Assembly (NCBI GenBank): GCA_028099475.1
Contig: JAOHHF010000001.1
Coordinates: 35,926 to 99,925 of the forward strand
Source of the DNA: Candidatus Pelagibacter sp.
GTDB lineage: Bacteria; Pseudomonadota; Alphaproteobacteria; Pelagibacterales; Pelagibacteraceae
Reading direction: 5' to 3'
Length of the DNA: 64,000 nt
Positions 8,800 to 17,344 of the stretch are shown piece by piece. The position numbers and the translations under genes were made by a program. The notes under the pieces were generated by a model. That model ran no database searches. It had not been told where the DNA came from and saw only the letters and a list, made by a program, of their open reading frames with translations. Positions within the stretch are counted from its first letter, which is position 1. Each line of letters starts with the position of its first letter.

Positions 8800-9371
8800 T
8801 GAAAGTGTCTGCAGGGGTTGATGAGGTTGGAAGAGGATGTTTGGCAGGCCCCGTTTATGCTGCTGCAGTAATTTTAGATGATTCAATTAATATAAAAATA
8901 TTAAAAGACTCTAAGTTAGTAGCCAAAGATAAAAGGGAATTATTAGCTAATTATATTAAAAAAAATTCAATTTGGGCTATTGGTAAAGCTTCTGTCAAAG
9001 AAATAGACAAAATAAATATATTACAGGCAAGTTTATTGGCAATGAAAAGGGCTATAAAAAAACTTAAAAAAAAACCATCTCATGTTTTAATTGATGGCAA
9101 TAAAGTTCCTGATTTAAAAAATTATAACTTAAAAGCGATAATTAAAGGTGATCAAAAAATTCCTTCAATCTCTGCTGCATCTATAATTGCAAAAGTTTCA
9201 AGGGATAAATTCTTAACCACACTTGCTAGAAATAATAAAGGATACGGTTGGGAACAAAATTTTGGCTATGGAACTAAACAACATTTAAAGGCAATTAAAA
9301 AACTTGGTATTAATAAGCATCATAGAAAAACTTTTTCTCCGATATCTAAGTTTAAGACACACAAGATATAG
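8799..9371 (+). CDS. rnhB: Ribonuclease HII
   Basis: RNase HII cuts RNA in RNA/DNA hybrids and at single embedded ribonucleotides, starting ribonucleotide excision repair. The 190-residue protein carries the canonical AGVDEVGRGCLAGPV motif with the DE catalytic pair near the N-terminus, the VLIDGNKVP Asp region, and the ISAASIIAKVSRD segment with the later catalytic Asp. The C-terminus KTFSPISKF is also typical. The ATG overlaps the end of the upstream glycosylase gene. The rnhB-ccrM order is shared with other alphaproteobacteria as I recall it; here the two are separated by a 92-bp leader. Confidence 0.96.
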   Translation: MKVSAGVDEVGRGCLAGPVYAAAVILDDSINIKILKDSKLVAKDKRELLANYIKKNSIWAIGKASVKEIDKINILQASLLAMKRAIKKLKKKPSHVLIDGNKVPDLKNYNLKAIIKGDQKIPSISAASIIAKVSRDKFLTTLARNNKGYGWEQNFGYGTKQHLKAIKKLGINKHHRKTFSPISKFKTHKI

Positions 9372-9395
9372 TTGTAACCTATCCACCTAACACAA

Positions 9396-9447
9396 ATTGA
9401 ATCCAAATAATTCAATCGTAGGTTGACCGAAGAATCCATCTGGAGTC
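9396..9447 (+). promoter_or_regulatory. GANTC-rich ccrM leader with nested inverted repeats
   Basis: The 92-bp gap before ccrM holds three GANTC methylation sites: GAATC at 9399-9403, GAATC at 9432-9436 and GAGTC at 9443-9447. The first overlaps a perfect inverted repeat, ATTGAAT (9396-9402) and ATTCAAT (9410-9416), itself flanked by AACCTA (9376-9381) and TAGGTT (9419-9424). In Caulobacter the ccrM promoter leader also carries GANTC sites that affect its timing. Autoregulation by methylation is therefore a reasonable inference here; a leader RNA hairpin is an alternative. Confidence 0.55.
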
Positions 9448-9463
9448 TAATTAATTTATACAA

Positions 9464-10534
9464 ATGAAAAGTGAATTTAAAAATAAAATTATCAATGGAG
9501 ACAGTCTCGAAGAATTAAAAAAAATTCCAAGTGAAACTTTTGATTTAATTTTTGCAGACCCTCCATACAACTTACAATTAAAAAGTGAATTAACTAGACC
9601 AGATAGATCTAAAGTTAGCGCTGTAAATGATAAGTGGGATCAATTTGAAAATTTTAAAAAATATGATGAATTTACCTATCAATGGTTGTCAGAGTGTAAA
9701 AGAATTTTAAAAAAAGATGGGGCTATCTGGGTTATTGGAAGTTATCATAATATTTTTAGAGTAGGAACAGCAATACAAAACTTAGGGTTTTGGATTTTAA
9801 ATGACGTTATTTGGAACAAAAATAATCCGATGCCTAATTTTAGAGGAACTCGTTTTACTAATGCGCATGAAACTTTGATTTGGGCTTCAAAAAGTGAAAA
9901 ATCAAAATACACTTTCAATTATCAGTCATTAAAATGTTTAAACGATGATCTTCAAATGAGATCTAATTGGAATTTGCCGATTTGTAATGGAGCTGAGAGA
10001 TTAAAGAAAAATGGAAAAAAAATACATTCAACACAGAAACCAGAGTCTCTTCTTCACAGAGTGTTACTAGCATCATCTAATAAAGGTGATATGATTTTAG
10101 ATCCATTTCTAGGATCTGGAACTACAGCAACTGTTGCAAAAAAATTAGGTAGAAATTATTTTGGTATAGAAAAAGAAAATGTTTATTTCAAAGCAGCAGA
10201 ACAAAGATTAAAAAATACAAAACCTATTGATGATGATTTATTGGATACTCTTAAAAATAATAGATCAAAACCAAGAATACCTTTTGGTTCTTTGGTGGAG
10301 CTTGGAATAATTAAACCAGGCACTAACATTTTTGATAATAAGAAAAAAATATCAGCAAGAATTATGGCTGATGGTAGTATTAAACATGAACAAACTGAGG
10401 GATCTATCCATAAGGTTGCTGCAACAATTTTAGGTGCTGAAAGCTGTAATGGCTGGACTTACTGGCATTGTGATATTAATGGAAGAATACATCCAATTGA
10501 TTATCTAAGACAAAGATTAATTTCAAAAAATTAA
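9464..10534 (+). CDS. ccrM: Cell-cycle DNA adenine methyltransferase CcrM (GANTC)
   Basis: CcrM is the orphan N6-adenine methyltransferase that methylates GANTC late in the alphaproteobacterial cell cycle and so times transcription. The 356-residue protein has the beta-class motif order: the catalytic DPPYNLQL motif at about residue 32, the target-recognition part, then the methyl-donor motif DPFLGSGTTATVAKKLGR near residue 215. The C-terminal 90 residues (GSLVELGIIKPG to NGWTYWHC) are the extra domain characteristic of CcrM and required for DNA binding. No restriction enzyme is nearby, consistent with an orphan methylase. The preceding leader holds three GANTC sites. It converges with a flavin monooxygenase gene through a shared TTAA. 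Confidence 0.95.
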   Translation: MKSEFKNKIINGDSLEELKKIPSETFDLIFADPPYNLQLKSELTRPDRSKVSAVNDKWDQFENFKKYDEFTYQWLSECKRILKKDGAIWVIGSYHNIFRVGTAIQNLGFWILNDVIWNKNNPMPNFRGTRFTNAHETLIWASKSEKSKYTFNYQSLKCLNDDLQMRSNWNLPICNGAERLKKNGKKIHSTQKPESLLHRVLLASSNKGDMILDPFLGSGTTATVAKKLGRNYFGIEKENVYFKAAEQRLKNTKPIDDDLLDTLKNNRSKPRIPFGSLVELGIIKPGTNIFDNKKKISARIMADGSIKHEQTEGSIHKVAATILGAESCNGWTYWHCDINGRIHPIDYLRQRLISKN

Positions 10535-11682
10535 CTCTTATAAATTTTTCCTAAATAACTTTCTAAAAATTTTTTATTTTTCGTTAATATTCTTAAGCTG
10601 ATATTTCTAAAAAAAACTATCATTGGGTTAGATACTTGAAAAGCAAATTGATTTAATTTTGATCTGTTGTTAATCATTTTTACTTTTGCAACTCTGTTTT
10701 CATAATAATTTTTTTTATTATTTACAATATTATCAAATAACTCTGATGCACCTTCAATCGATTGAGATGCCCCTTGGGCAAATGAAGGTGGGAAAGCAAA
10801 AAATGCATCCCCTAGTAAAAAGATATTTTTACCTGGTTTGAGATAACCTTTACTGACAAAAACTGGGAAGCATTTAATATTATTAATATTTTCTAGGATA
10901 TTAATTGAAAATTCTTTTTGTATTTTATCTTTAATGCCTTTAATGAAGGTTTCTTCCTTAAAAAGACTGTAATTGTCTAGTTCTTTTGCTTTTAATTGAT
11001 GTTTCAAAACTCCTATAAAATTATAAATTTCTTTGTCTTTATTTACTGGATAAATCACATAATGAAAATTATGCCCCATAAATAAAGAAATATTATTTTC
11101 ATTTAAATTCCGAAGTTTATTTTTTGAAATATTGCCCCTAATAGCAATGGAATTATTATATGAAGACTTTATCTCATTATTAGAAATTAATGATTTTCCT
11201 TTTGAAAAAATACCATCAGAGATAATTAAATGGTCACAAGTTGCTTTATTATTATCATTAAAATTTAAAATTATTTGATCATCACTTTTTTCAATTTTTT
11301 CAATCCTATGATCATACTCAATTAAATCATCATCTAATCTGTCTTTTAAAAATTCAATTAATTTAGATCTTTTAATGGTTGTGTATTTACAATCTTCAGT
11401 ATTAAAATCTGAAATATTTAGATTACATATTTTTTTTTCTGGTTTAATTGTATAAAAATCAATTTTTTCTGGGTGAAATTTATCTTTACCTTCTAAAGTA
11501 TTAAATCCAATTTTTTTAAGTAGTTTGATACTGTTAGTTGATAGCTGTATTCCGTATCCTTCATCTAAATTAATTGAGGTATTTTTTTCATAAATAGTTA
11601 CATGATAATCTTGATTTTCTTTTAATAAGTTTGCAATAAATAACCCCGAAATACCTGCTCCAATTATTGCAATTTTTTTCAT
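10531..11682 (-). CDS. FAD-dependent monooxygenase (UbiH/salicylate hydroxylase-like)
   Basis: The 383-residue flavoprotein starts with the dinucleotide-binding MKKIAIIGAGISGLFIANLL fold and has the second FAD motif FLLGDAFFAFPPSFAQGASQSIEGA near residue 290, which defines aromatic-ring hydroxylases using FAD and NAD(P)H. The substrate cannot be read from the sequence. UbiH-like ubiquinone hydroxylases and catabolic aromatic hydroxylases both fit; the divergence of the C-terminus makes a housekeeping ubiquinone role less sure. The gene overlaps mutY by 4 bp and would be translated from the same message. It converges with ccrM. Confidence 0.75.
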   Translation of the reverse strand: MKKIAIIGAGISGLFIANLLKENQDYHVTIYEKNTSINLDEGYGIQLSTNSIKLLKKIGFNTLEGKDKFHPEKIDFYTIKPEKKICNLNISDFNTEDCKYTTIKRSKLIEFLKDRLDDDLIEYDHRIEKIEKSDDQIILNFNDNNKATCDHLIISDGIFSKGKSLISNNEIKSSYNNSIAIRGNISKNKLRNLNENNISLFMGHNFHYVIYPVNKDKEIYNFIGVLKHQLKAKELDNYSLFKEETFIKGIKDKIQKEFSINILENINNIKCFPVFVSKGYLKPGKNIFLLGDAFFAFPPSFAQGASQSIEGASELFDNIVNNKKNYYENRVAKVKMINNRSKLNQFAFQVSNPMIVFFRNISLRILTKNKKFLESYLGKIYKS

Positions 11683-12662
11683 GAATGATTTTCTAAATAT
11701 GAGACAATTTTTTTTGTAAAAGTTGGTAGTGTATATTTTTTTAATTTTTTAGGATCAATCCAATAAGAAAAAGGCATAAGTTTATTCACCTTATTAGTTT
11801 GAATTTTAATATTCATATTCATATTAGACATTTTAAAATTTAAATTATGATTAAAGTTTTTTGGTTTAATAATTTCTTGCATTGGAAAAATATCCAAATT
11901 TTTTAAAAAGTTAAAATTTTTATTTTTAACTAACAAATATTTTTTATCTTTTTTATAAACTTTAAGTAAATAATACTTTTCTTTGTTATCTTTTTTAGAT
12001 TTGGTCAAAACAAAATCCTTTTTTTTAAAAGATTTACATCTTCCTGAAATAGGACATCTTTCACAATAAGGATTTATTGGTTTACATATTAATGCTCCTA
12101 ATTCCATCAAGGCTTGAGCATAATCACTAGATCTTAAAGATGTGCCAAATATTTTTTTCTGTTTAATTAAATTATCTTTATGTATTTGATTTTCATTCTT
12201 TAGGTATAGGTATCTTTTTAAAACTCTTTCAATATTACCGTCTAAAGGAATAATACGTTTATTGAACGCAATAGCCATAATTGCACTTGCTGTATAATCT
12301 CCAATTCCAGGCAATGACTTAAGGTCTAAAAGATTGTCAGGTAAACTTTTATTAAAATCTTTAATAATAATCTGAGCAGTTTTTTTTAAATTTTTTACCC
12401 TTGAATAATAACCAAGACCTTCCCATAGTTTAATTAATTTTTGATCATCATATTGAGCAAGAACTTTTAGGTTAGGAATATATTTTATAAATCTATTAAA
12501 ATATGGGATCACAGTTGCAACTTGCGTTTGTTGCAACATAAATTCACTAACTAGCGTATAATATTGCTTTTTATTTAAGGAAATTTTTTTTCTCCAAGGC
12601 AATGTTCTCTTATGAATATCATACCAATTGAGAATTTTATTTGTTATTATTAATTCTTTCAT
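11679..12662 (-). CDS. mutY: A/G-specific adenine DNA glycosylase
   Basis: MutY removes adenine mispaired with 8-oxoguanine. The product (about 327 residues from the ATG at 12662) has the helix-hairpin-helix segment LKSLPGIGDYTASAIMAIAF with PLDGNIERVLKR carrying the catalytic Asp, the ELGALICKPINPYCERCPISGRC 4Fe-4S loop (Cys pattern C-x6-C-x2-C-x5-C), and a C-terminal Nudix-like domain that reads the oxidised base. I prefer the ATG at 12662 (MKELIITNKILNWYD) over a start 45 bp upstream, because the family begins here and the upstream version would overlap the divergent dciA. Both starts meet in the palindrome CATATG. Confidence 0.93.
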   Translation of the reverse strand: MKELIITNKILNWYDIHKRTLPWRKKISLNKKQYYTLVSEFMLQQTQVATVIPYFNRFIKYIPNLKVLAQYDDQKLIKLWEGLGYYSRVKNLKKTAQIIIKDFNKSLPDNLLDLKSLPGIGDYTASAIMAIAFNKRIIPLDGNIERVLKRYLYLKNENQIHKDNLIKQKKIFGTSLRSSDYAQALMELGALICKPINPYCERCPISGRCKSFKKKDFVLTKSKKDNKEKYYLLKVYKKDKKYLLVKNKNFNFLKNLDIFPMQEIIKPKNFNHNLNFKMSNMNMNIKIQTNKVNKLMPFSYWIDPKKLKKYTLPTFTKKIVSYLENHS

Positions 12663-13151
12663 ATGCAATTTAAAGATAATACTAAGCAGAGAAGTAAAAC
12701 CATTCAAGGTTTAAGATCATTTAAAGACACTTTACCAAAAAATGTAAAAAAAATTATAAATAAAAAAGGACATATTTATTCTGAAACTTTAAGTAACTGG
12801 AAATACATAGTTGGTGAGGATTTATTTAAAGTTTGCTACCCAAAAACATTTAAAAACTCTAATAAATTTGGAGTTAGCACTTTGTTGATAATGGTTAAAA
12901 GAGGCCACGAGGTCGATATGGAGTATTCAAAAAAAGACATAATGGATAAGATGAATAGCTTTTTTGGCTATGCAGTAGTTGAAAAACTTAAATTTATAAG
13001 TTTTGATGATGAACAAAAAATTTTTACTAAGACAGAAACTAAACAAGAAAGTGTCGCAATTAATAAATACCAAAATAAAATTAAAAATGTTAAGAATGAT
13101 AAAATAAAGAAATCACTTATCGAATTAACCAAGGTCTTTAAAAAAAAATGA
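12663..13151 (+). CDS. dciA: DciA-like replicative helicase loader (DUF721)
   Basis: DUF721/DciA proteins load DnaB in bacteria that lack DnaC, a role established in other bacteria. The 162-residue protein shows the domain in its first 115 residues: SWxxIVG-type motif (LSNWKYIVGEDLFKVCYP), then VSTLLIMVKRGHEVDMEYSK and the FFGYAVVEKLKFIS segment. The remaining 45 residues are a Lys-rich tail that may touch DNA. The ATG at 12663 is directly adjacent to the ATG of mutY on the other strand. The next gene (DsbA-like) starts within the stop codon (ATGA overlap), so the run dciA-dsbA-smc is an operon as in other alphaproteobacteria. Confidence 0.8.
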   Translation: MQFKDNTKQRSKTIQGLRSFKDTLPKNVKKIINKKGHIYSETLSNWKYIVGEDLFKVCYPKTFKNSNKFGVSTLLIMVKRGHEVDMEYSKKDIMDKMNSFFGYAVVEKLKFISFDDEQKIFTKTETKQESVAINKYQNKIKNVKNDKIKKSLIELTKVFKKK

Positions 13152-13726
13152 AAAAAATTTTAGCTTTTACCCTTATATTTTTTTGCACTATCTCAAGCAT
13201 TAATGCAGAAGAAATAAAAAGAATATTTGTTGGAAACAAAGACGCAAAAATAACTATAATCGCATTTGAGTCTTTAACTTGTAGTCATTGTGCAAATTTT
13301 CATGAAGATGTTTATCCTCAACTTAAAAAAGAATATCTTGATACCGGATTGGCTAAAATTGAATTTAGACATTTTCCACTAGATATTGCGGCTTTAAATG
13401 CATCTAAAGTTTCACAGTGTAAAAATGATGGTGACTCATCCATGCTAAATAGTTTGTTTGCAAATCAACAAAAATGGGTCAAAGGTAGTTCTGTTGAAGA
13501 AGCTAATGAAAATCTTCAAAAGTTTTTGGAAAGTGAAGGCTTTAATGTAGATTTTAAAAAATGTATTGAAAATAAAGAAATTGAGGATTTTATTTTAAAT
13601 GATCGAATCGATGGAGTTAAAAAATACAAAGTAAATGCTACTCCTACGATAATAATTAATGATAAAAAGTTCGAAAAATCTCTTAATTACAAAAATTTAA
13701 AAAAAGCTCTAGAAAAACTGATATAA
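13148..13726 (+). CDS. DsbA-family thiol:disulfide oxidoreductase
   Basis: The 192-residue protein has a signal peptide (MKKILAFTLIFFCTISSINA-EE), a thioredoxin fold and the CSHC active site in SLTCSHCANFHEDVYPQL, followed by the RHFPLD strand and the cis-Pro segment VNATPTIIIN. It belongs to the single-domain DsbA/BdbD type and likely introduces or shuffles disulfides in periplasmic proteins, possibly the cytochrome and Rieske subunits. The CSHC dipeptide differs from the classical CPHC of E. coli DsbA. It overlaps dciA by 4 bp and precedes smc by 8 bp. Confidence 0.9.
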   Translation: MKKILAFTLIFFCTISSINAEEIKRIFVGNKDAKITIIAFESLTCSHCANFHEDVYPQLKKEYLDTGLAKIEFRHFPLDIAALNASKVSQCKNDGDSSMLNSLFANQQKWVKGSSVEEANENLQKFLESEGFNVDFKKCIENKEIEDFILNDRIDGVKKYKVNATPTIIINDKKFEKSLNYKNLKKALEKLI

Positions 13727-13734
13727 GTTAACTC

Positions 13735-16308
13735 ATGGAGTTTAAAAAAATCCAATTAAATGGATTTAAGTCTTTTGCTGATAAAACAAATTTCTTAATT
13801 GAAGAAGGACTGACTGGAATTGTTGGTCCTAATGGATGTGGAAAATCAAATATCGTTGAATCCTTAAGATGGGCTATGGGAGAAACATCTGCCAAAAGTA
13901 TGCGTGGATCAGGAATGGAGGATGTAATATTTTCTGGAACATCTAATAAAGCATCTAAAAATATTGCTGAAGTTTCAATTGAAGTTGAGAATAAGAATAA
14001 TGAAGGACCAGTCCAATACCGTGAACTTGAAGAAATTAGTGTTAGAAGAAAAATTGAAAAAGATAAAGGCTCTAAGTTTTATATAAACGACAAAGAGGTA
14101 AGAGCGAGAGATGCTCAAATGTTTTTTGCTGATCTTTCAACTGGTGCTCACTCTCCTTCAATGATTAGCCAAGGTCGTATTGGAGCGTTAGTAACTGCAA
14201 AACCAACTGATCGAAGAGCAATTTTAGAAGAGGCTGCTGGGATATCAGGCTTGCATGTTAGAAGACACGAAGCTGAACTTAGATTGGGCGCTGCAGAAAA
14301 TAATCTTAAAAGAGCTGATGAACTTAGAAGACAACAAGAGAAACAATTAGCTAATCTCCAAAAACAAGCTGAAGAAGCTACCAAATATAAATTAATTACT
14401 GATCAAATTAAAAAGATAGAAGCTGGTCTTTACTACTTAAAATTGATTGAGATAGATAAGGAAATCCAAATTGAAAATGAAATTAACAGTGAGGCTGGAG
14501 GTGAAGTTGAAGGCTTTAATGTCAAAATATCTGAATTAGAAAATCTAATTAAAACAGCGATCGATAAGGTTTCGCCGTTGAGAGAAAAAAATATTGAAAA
14601 TTTATCTAGAATTCAAAGATTGAACTTAGAGCTACAAAACTTAGATGAAGAAAATACAAGAACACAAGATGAAATTGAAGCTATTAAAAAATCACTTCAA
14701 ACTCTTGACGAGGATATCACTAGAGAAAAAGGCATTATAATAGATGCAAACTCTAATGAAAAAAGACTTAAAGAAGAAAAAGCTGATCTAATAGAGATAG
14801 ACTCTAAATATTTTGAAACAGAAAAACTATCAAGCGAAGAATTGGAAGATGCTAAGAAAAAACTTAAACAAGAGCAAAAAGCTGTAGATGATGTTGTTAA
14901 TACTATTGCTGAAGGAACAGTCAATATAAGTGTTGGACCCATCAAAAATGTTAAAAATTCTATTGATAGAGTGAAAGAGCTAATTAATAGTAATGAAATA
15001 AATCAGGCAATGACTTTATTAGATAGATGCAACATGGAGCTTGATAGTTTTTTAAATGATTTAAAAAATGAAAAATCTAGAGAAGAATTATTAAGCATTA
15101 ATGAAAAATCACAAAATATTAAACAACTTCAAGAAAAATATGCAGATGCATATAGTAAAAATCAATCTATTAAAAATGAGTCAATCAAACGTAATGAAAG
15201 AATTAAAACTATTGAAACCGAAATTGAAAGTTGGATAAATTTATTATCCAATTCAGAAAAAATGGTTGCTGAATTAACTGAGAGAAAAAATAAATTAACA
15301 GCACAGCTAAAAGAATTAGACAATCAACCTAGTGTCCAAGCTGAGAGGAAAGGTCAAATTTCTGAAAACTTAAGAATTTCTGATAAAGAAAAAATTGATA
15401 ACGATACAGTCATCAAAGAAACAGATCAAAAAATTGAAACTTTAAGAGCACAATTAAATGAAATTCAAGAACAATCGATTCAAATCAGAGAACGAAAAGC
15501 AAGTTCAGGAGCAACTATTGAAGGATTGCAAAAAAGAAAAAGTGATTTACTAGATAGAATTAATTCTGAACTTAGTTTAACGGAAGAAAATATTTTAGAA
15601 AATTCAAATTTAAATGGTGTTGAAGAACTTCCAAATGCTGTTGACCAAGAAGACTCTTTAGATAAAAAAAAACAAGAAAGAGAAAAATTGGGATCAGTAA
15701 ACTTAAAAGCAGATGAAGAAACAAGTAAATATGAAGATGAAATAAAAAAAATGGAACAAGATCGTTCAGATCTGGTTACTGCAATAGTCAAATTAAAAGA
15801 CAGCATCAATGAACTGAACCAAAAAGGAAGAGAGCGATTAACAGAAGCGTTTGAAAAAGTTAATAGAAAATTTAATGAAGTTTATACGAAACTTTTTAAT
15901 GGTGGAAATGCTAAACTTGAATTAGTTGATTCAGATGATCCTTTGGAAGCAGGATTGGAAATGTTAGTAAGCCCTCCTGGAAAAAGACTTCAGTCAATAA
16001 CTTTATTATCTGGTGGAGAGCAGGCCTTAACTGCTTTGTCATTAATTTTTGCTGTCTTTTTAACTAACCCATCACCAATTTGTGTATTAGATGAGGTAGA
16101 TGCACCACTTGATGATGCTAATGTAACAAGGTTTTGTAGTCTTCTTGAAGAATTAATTAAAATAACAAATACAAAATTCATAATAGTAACTCACCATGCT
16201 TTGACGATGTCCAAAATGAACCGACTTTATGGGGTTACAATGCCTGAAAAAGGAATTAGTCAACTGGTTGCTGTTGATCTCCAAAAAGCAGAGAGTATGG
16301 TTGCCTAA
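13735..16308 (+). CDS. smc: Chromosome segregation ATPase SMC, unusually short
   Basis: SMC organises and segregates chromosomes by loop extrusion. The 857-residue product has the N-terminal head with Walker A GPNGCGKS at about residues 31-38 and the Q-loop region, and the C-terminal head with signature LLSGGEQ at 757 and Walker B CVLDEVDAPLDD near 783. Between them are long charged coiled coils. Bacterial SMCs are typically near 1150-1200 residues and contain a central globular hinge; I see no hinge motif (no Gly-rich dimerisation segment), only a less coiled part near residues 385-450. It follows the DsbA-like gene by 8 bp and precedes atpI by 8 bp. Confidence 0.9.
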   Translation: MEFKKIQLNGFKSFADKTNFLIEEGLTGIVGPNGCGKSNIVESLRWAMGETSAKSMRGSGMEDVIFSGTSNKASKNIAEVSIEVENKNNEGPVQYRELEEISVRRKIEKDKGSKFYINDKEVRARDAQMFFADLSTGAHSPSMISQGRIGALVTAKPTDRRAILEEAAGISGLHVRRHEAELRLGAAENNLKRADELRRQQEKQLANLQKQAEEATKYKLITDQIKKIEAGLYYLKLIEIDKEIQIENEINSEAGGEVEGFNVKISELENLIKTAIDKVSPLREKNIENLSRIQRLNLELQNLDEENTRTQDEIEAIKKSLQTLDEDITREKGIIIDANSNEKRLKEEKADLIEIDSKYFETEKLSSEELEDAKKKLKQEQKAVDDVVNTIAEGTVNISVGPIKNVKNSIDRVKELINSNEINQAMTLLDRCNMELDSFLNDLKNEKSREELLSINEKSQNIKQLQEKYADAYSKNQSIKNESIKRNERIKTIETEIESWINLLSNSEKMVAELTERKNKLTAQLKELDNQPSVQAERKGQISENLRISDKEKIDNDTVIKETDQKIETLRAQLNEIQEQSIQIRERKASSGATIEGLQKRKSDLLDRINSELSLTEENILENSNLNGVEELPNAVDQEDSLDKKKQEREKLGSVNLKADEETSKYEDEIKKMEQDRSDLVTAIVKLKDSINELNQKGRERLTEAFEKVNRKFNEVYTKLFNGGNAKLELVDSDDPLEAGLEMLVSPPGKRLQSITLLSGGEQALTALSLIFAVFLTNPSPICVLDEVDAPLDDANVTRFCSLLEELIKITNTKFIIVTHHALTMSKMNRLYGVTMPEKGISQLVAVDLQKAESMVA

Positions 16309-16316
16309 ACAAATAA

Positions 16317-16592
16317 ATGCCTAAAGATCAGTTTAAAACTCGCTTAGAAATTGCAAAAAAGAAGATTTCAAAGAAAAATTTGTATAATAAGAACAATAAT
16401 CCCTCTCCAATTGGAACAGCCTTTAAATTAAGCACTGAATTAGTATCTGCAGTGGTAGTGGGGACAATTATTGGGTTTATTTTTGACAAGACCTTTGGTA
16501 CTAAACCCTGGTTTATATTAATATTTTTTTTTGTGGGTGTGGTTGCAGGGATAACCAACGTAATTAGGTCCGCAAAAAACATGCAAAAATAG
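16317..16592 (+). CDS. atpI: ATP synthase accessory protein I
   Basis: AtpI assists assembly of the c-ring of ATP synthase. The 91-residue protein has a basic, Lys-rich N-terminus followed by two transmembrane helices: one around residues 36-56 (AFKLSTELVSAVVVGTIIGF) and a second around 62-80 (WFILIFFFVGVVAGI), the AtpI pattern. It is the first gene of the F0 cluster atpI-atpB-atpE-atpF'-atpF and follows smc by 8 bp, so smc and the F0 genes may share transcription. The F1 genes are not in the window, matching the split F0/F1 operons of alphaproteobacteria. Confidence 0.85.
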   Translation: MPKDQFKTRLEIAKKKISKKNLYNKNNNPSPIGTAFKLSTELVSAVVVGTIIGFIFDKTFGTKPWFILIFFFVGVVAGITNVIRSAKNMQK

Positions 16593-16602
16593 ATAGAGTT
16601 TT

Positions 16603-17337
16603 ATGGCAGGAAATCCAATGACCCAATTCAATGTAAATAGAATTGGACCTGAAATTAAAGTAGGAGCATTTGATATATCATTTACAAACGCAAGTTTATT
16701 TATGATTATAAGTTCGGTTGCCATTTTATTAATTTTTAATCTCGGCTCTAAAAAAAATTCATTACTACCCAATAAAATCCAACTTTTAGCAGAGCTAAGC
16801 TATACCTTTGTATCCAAAATGATTAGTGATACAGCTGGATCTAAAGCAAAACCATATTTTGCATTTATCTTTTCACTTTTTATGTTTGTTCTTTTTTGTA
16901 ACATGTTTGGGATGATACCTTACACATTTACAGTAACTAGTCATATTATAGTTACGTTTGTACTTGCTTCATTTATTTTCATTGGAGTTACAATTATCGG
17001 ATTTATAAAACATGGTTTTGGTTATTTAAAACTATTTGTTCCGAGTGGAGTACCTGCCGTGCTACTCCCTCTAATAGTAGTCATAGAAATTATTTCGTAT
17101 TTAAGTAGACCAATCAGTTTATCTGTAAGATTGTTTGCAAACATGATGGCTGGTCACACTATGATGAAAGTTTTCGGAGGTTTTGTAATAAGCCTTGGAA
17201 TAGTTGGTGGATGGCTCCCACTAAGTTTTTCGGTTGCTTTAACTGGTTTGGAGATACTAGTTGCTTTTCTTCAAGCATACGTTTTTGCAATCTTAACCTG
17301 CATCTATTTAAATGATGCATTAAATTTACACCATTAA
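16603..17337 (+). CDS. atpB: ATP synthase F0 subunit a
   Basis: Subunit a forms the two proton half-channels beside the c-ring. The 244-residue product has five or six hydrophobic helices and the hallmark helix with the essential arginine, LSVRLFANMMAGHTMMKVF, near residues 175-193. The C-terminal ILVAFLQAYVFAILTCIYLNDAL is also a family signature. The start at 16603 is used; an in-frame ATG at 16618 is possible. It is 10 bp downstream of atpI and 18 bp upstream of atpE. Confidence 0.97.
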   Translation: MAGNPMTQFNVNRIGPEIKVGAFDISFTNASLFMIISSVAILLIFNLGSKKNSLLPNKIQLLAELSYTFVSKMISDTAGSKAKPYFAFIFSLFMFVLFCNMFGMIPYTFTVTSHIIVTFVLASFIFIGVTIIGFIKHGFGYLKLFVPSGVPAVLLPLIVVIEIISYLSRPISLSVRLFANMMAGHTMMKVFGGFVISLGIVGGWLPLSFSVALTGLEILVAFLQAYVFAILTCIYLNDALNLHH

Positions 17338-17344
17338 TTAACAT

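Noticed and set aside
12663..12707. Longer mutY start at 12707
   Set aside because: It adds 15 residues not typical of MutY and would overlap the divergent dciA by 45 bp; the ATG at 12662 opens directly into the conserved N-terminus.
14148..15809. Several antisense open frames across smc
   Set aside because: They mirror the Glu/Lys/Ser-rich coiled coil of smc; they have no start signals, no recognisable domains and no room for promoters.
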